DNA from: Candidatus Omnitrophota bacterium | GTDB lineage: Bacteria; Omnitrophota; Gorgyraeia; Duberdicusellales; 4484-171 | Direction of reading: 5' to 3' | DNA: 17,562 nucleotides | NCBI GenBank assembly: GCA_023818995.1 | Contig: JAMWDA010000012.1 | Span: 1-17,562, forward strand | Part shown: piece by piece, positions 16,063 to 17,562 of the stretch | How positions within the stretch are numbered: position 1 is the stretch's first letter | Layout of the letters: each line of letters opens with the position of its first letter | The notes under the pieces: generated by a model | Database searches by the model: none | What the model saw: the letters and a program-made list of their open reading frames with translations, nothing else | What the model was told of the DNA's origin: nothing | Position numbers and translations under genes: made by a program

Positions 16063-16983
16063 TTATTCTGTAGGTAATGGTGGTTGGGATTGAGTAATGT
16101 AATTAACTATATGGGTTGAGCCTAAACCACATTCAAGTCCTTCGTATTTGACCCACATATAAGGTTCTTTTTTAGTAAACCATAGGTAGGTAGGAGGAAC
16201 CATTGCTTTGGCAACACCGGTTAAGAGTCCAAGGTCAGGAATAATTCTTATCTTGATGGTTTCTATTTTACCTGCGGGTAGTTCCAAGGTTTCCTCACCA
16301 ATAACTTTAATATCTATCTTATAAAGTTTAGGCTCACTGGTTAAAAGATAGTAAGTTTTGTAACCTTCTTCATTTAAATGAGGGATAAATTTTCTTAAGA
16401 AACTTACCATCGTAAAGTCATCAACAGTTTTACCTTTCATAGGGAATGTATTATTTTTTAAGACCTTACCATTAGCATCAGTAGCAGTGTAGAATATTTT
16501 TTCTTTATCATAGTCGTATTTTTTCTCATACTTAATAATTGTTTTACCTGTATTATCAAAAAGAGTATGAATGCTATAATTAGGTAAAAGGAAACCATCT
16601 TTTTCCTCCATTTCCGCCTCTACTGTCCAAGTAATATCCTCGTATTTATCGTAATTGCCTTTACCCGATTGAGTTAGTTTGTATACGGTTTTACCTTCAC
16701 GAATTAGTTTAGTAAATGTAGAAGATAGAGTGGATCTTGGCTCTAATGTTTTCTTGATGAGATAAGTAACCTCACTCTTTTCCTCATCAAATATAAATAA
16801 TGTGGGTGAGAAAGTTGTAGATTCTTTAGGAGTAAGCGAAGATGCTTCTTTTTGTGGAGTAGTTACCTCTTCTTGAATAGAAATTTCACCACTAACTTCT
16901 CCTTCAGAAATTTCTTCTGCTGAAGTTAAATCCACCATTAGAAGCAGACCAACCACCAAAATCAAACATTTTAAACACCTCAT
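16063..16983 (-). CDS. Secreted DUF3108-like protein
   Basis: A 306-residue protein with an N-terminal signal peptide (basic start, hydrophobic core at about residues 6-18, likely cleavage after T-S-A near 22). A low-complexity Glu/Ser/Thr-rich linker follows (about 23-60), then a mostly beta-strand domain. The C-terminal part, with E-T-L-E-L-P-A-G-K-I-E-T-I-K-I and Y-L-W-F-T-K-K-E-P-Y-M-W-V-K-Y-E-G, resembles DUF3108, a periplasmic or outer-membrane-associated beta-rich domain of unknown function. The ATG at 16983 is chosen because AGGAGG (16994-16989) lies five bases upstream; an in-frame GTG at 16989 would overlap that site. It is transcribed divergently from the riboswitch-controlled gene and convergently with the YqaA-like gene, and appears monocistronic. 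Confidence 0.78.
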   Translation of the reverse strand: MRCLKCLILVVGLLLMVDLTSAEEISEGEVSGEISIQEEVTTPQKEASSLTPKESTTFSPTLFIFDEEKSEVTYLIKKTLEPRSTLSSTFTKLIREGKTVYKLTQSGKGNYDKYEDITWTVEAEMEEKDGFLLPNYSIHTLFDNTGKTIIKYEKKYDYDKEKIFYTATDANGKVLKNNTFPMKGKTVDDFTMVSFLRKFIPHLNEEGYKTYYLLTSEPKLYKIDIKVIGEETLELPAGKIETIKIRIIPDLGLLTGVAKAMVPPTYLWFTKKEPYMWVKYEGLECGLGSTHIVNYITQSQPPLPTE

Positions 16984-17018
16984 AACCACCTCCTTTTTTC
17001 TTTAAAATTTTAAAAATT

Positions 17019-17047
17019 ATTATACCATATTTATTAAAAAAAAGAAT
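17019..17047 (-). promoter_or_regulatory. Extended -10 promoter for the DUF3108-like gene
   Basis: On the minus strand TATAAT occupies 17024-17019, preceded by TGG, giving an extended -10 (TGnTATAAT). The -35 region, about 17047-17042, is a poor match (ATTCTT). The predicted start lies about 30 bases from the ribosome binding site. The upstream DNA is A/T-tract rich. Confidence 0.6.
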
Positions 17048-17074
17048 ATTTTTTTGAAAAGCATAAAAATATAC

Positions 17075-17104
17075 TTGACAAAAGGTAAATTTATATGGTA
17101 TATA
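17075..17104 (+). promoter_or_regulatory. Sigma-70 promoter of the riboswitch transcript
   Basis: A perfect -35 TTGACA (17075-17080) and a TATATA -10 (17099-17104) are separated by 18 bases. Transcription would start near 17110-17115, about 15-20 bases before the aptamer's closing stem. This is the best promoter in the window and fits a regulated leader RNA. Confidence 0.7.
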
Positions 17105-17128
17105 TATTTTTGGTTATTTAGAATAAAG

Positions 17129-17273
17129 ACATTGAAGCGATAAAGGCAAACCTGCCGTAAGGCAGGGACCCTTATAATTGATTTTCAATTATAAGGCATA
17201 CTTTCCAGGTAAGGAAGGTATGGCAAAGCCGGGGGTCCAAATTTTAGGATAGCCGGGCTACCGAAATCAATGT
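17129..17273 (+). promoter_or_regulatory. GEMM-I (cyclic-di-GMP-I family) riboswitch aptamer with a 53-nt insertion
   Basis: Hallmarks in order: closing stem ACATTGA/TCAATGT (17129-17135 with 17267-17273); AAAGGCAAACC (17142-17152); a hairpin CCTGCC-GTAA-GGCAGG (17151-17166) with a GNRA tetraloop; GAC (17167-17169); GCAAAGCC (17223-17230); a stem-loop with GGA-TA-GCC (17247-17254), the tetraloop-receptor-like strand; and GGGCTACCGAA (17255-17265). In characterised c-di-GMP-I aptamers GAC runs directly into GCAAAGCC. Here 17170-17222 separates them and folds into CCTTATAATTG/CAATTATAAGG (17170-17196) and CATACTTTCC/GGAAGGTATG (17197-17222, one wobble). The position equivalent to Vc2 G20 appears to be G (17145), pointing to c-di-GMP rather than cGAMP, but alignment by eye is approximate. 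It is followed by a terminator, so transcriptional control of the next gene is likely. Confidence 0.8.
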
Positions 17274-17315
17274 ATAGAAAAAGAGGAGATATTTTTTGTT
17301 TAATTTTGATTTTAG

Positions 17316-17355
17316 ACCGAATCGTCTGATTTAAGGTAGACGGTTCGGTTTTTTT
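17316..17355 (+). terminator. Intrinsic terminator, expression platform of the riboswitch
   Basis: The arms ACCGAATCGTCT (17316-17327) and AGACGGTTCGGT (17338-17349) pair over 12 bp with one wobble around a 10-base loop and run into seven T residues (17349-17355). It lies 43 bases after the aptamer and 13 bases before the next possible ATG. Its 5' arm begins with ACCGAA, the same hexamer as in the aptamer core at 17260-17265. Confidence 0.88.
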
Positions 17356-17367
17356 ATTTTTAATGCA

Positions 17368-17562
17368 ATGATTAAAAAATTTAGAAGTGAGGTAGGAGGG
17401 GATTTGTTTCGCGTCCCAATATCTATAGATAAGAGAATAGATATTTGGCTATATAACTTAAGTATGGAGATGAAAATTAACGGTGGGTATAAATTGCCCA
17501 AATCCTTTATTTTACGCGGTCTTATTAATGCTTTTTTAAAGTTAAATATAGATTATAAAAAT
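17368..17562 (+). CDS. Ribbon-helix-helix-like protein, 3' end beyond the window (partial)
   Basis: The frame is open to the window edge: 65 residues from the ATG at 17368. The segment F-R-V-P-I-S-I-D-K-R-I-D-I-W-L (short strand then helix) followed by L-P-K-S-F-I-L-R-G-L-I-N-A-F (second helix) has the pattern of a ribbon-helix-helix (CopG/Arc-like) DNA-binding protein. The family is inferred from pattern only. Two starts are possible. The ATG at 17368 has no Shine-Dalgarno and lies just after the terminator T-run. A TTG at 17404 is preceded by AGGAGGGG (17394-17401), though closely, and begins directly at the conserved segment. The gene sits in the leader-controlled position behind the GEMM-type riboswitch and its terminator, so its expression probably responds to the riboswitch ligand. 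Confidence 0.5.
   Translation, partial: MIKKFRSEVGGDLFRVPISIDKRIDIWLYNLSMEMKINGGYKLPKSFILRGLINAFLKLNIDYKN

Noticed and set aside
16984..16989. GTG start two codons upstream of the DUF3108-like ATG
   Set aside because: It overlaps the AGGAGG that serves the ATG at 16983.
17129..17355. tmRNA, SRP RNA or RNase P RNA as an explanation for the structured intergenic region
   Set aside because: None of their signature sequences is present, whereas ordered GEMM-I blocks and a terminator are.
1..17562. CRISPR arrays, tRNA or rRNA genes, and intact insertion sequences
   Set aside because: No regularly spaced direct repeats, tRNA-like T-arm motifs, rRNA sequence or transposase genes were seen.

Overview
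This is an AT-rich bacterial chromosomal segment (GC about one third by eye), almost entirely protein-coding, with short gaps and several overlapping or abutting genes. The lineage cannot be fixed from the sequence. A primary sigma factor and DnaG primase in one operon, orphan [NiFe]-hydrogenase maturation genes, two radical SAM enzymes and many small intergenic hairpins suggest an anaerobic, low-GC, possibly candidate-phylum bacterium. That assignment is inference.

Region 1 (1-8350, + strand) reads as one long transcription unit: a NIF3-like metalloprotein, dnaG primase, rpoD sigma-70, a protein-L-isoaspartate methyltransferase with an N-terminal export signal, a radical SAM protein of the putative DNA modification/repair type with a C-terminal helix-hairpin-helix, and two tandem CNNM/DUF21-CBS membrane proteins. 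A probable terminator follows at about 8368-8394.

Region 2 (8351-9160) has no convincing gene. It holds short broken reading frames that look like coding debris. It also holds a roughly 108-base nested inverted repeat (8927-9034) whose interior carries two tandem palindromes sharing TACACCC/GGGTGTA arms.

Region 3 (9161-13800, + strand) is a second unit: a standalone tRNA-binding (MetRS C-terminal-like) protein, a YjbQ-family protein, a DEDDh 3'-5' exonuclease with an apparent C-terminal WYL-like domain, hypF, hypC and a half-size EamA transporter, closed by a very good intrinsic terminator. The start codon of the next gene, a B12-binding-type radical SAM protein (13803-15113), lies two bases beyond that terminator's T-run. 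A small cupin and a YqaA/DedA-like membrane protein follow, then a long hairpin between convergent genes.

Region 4 (16063-17562) is a divergent locus. On the minus strand is a secreted DUF3108-like protein. On the plus strand a good sigma-70 promoter leads into an RNA with the hallmarks of a GEMM-I (cyclic-di-GMP-I family) riboswitch, then an intrinsic terminator, then the start of a ribbon-helix-helix-like gene that runs off the window. The riboswitch is the most interesting object here: its conserved GAC...GCAAAGCC strand, normally continuous, is split by a 53-nt insertion that folds into two perfect or near-perfect hairpins.
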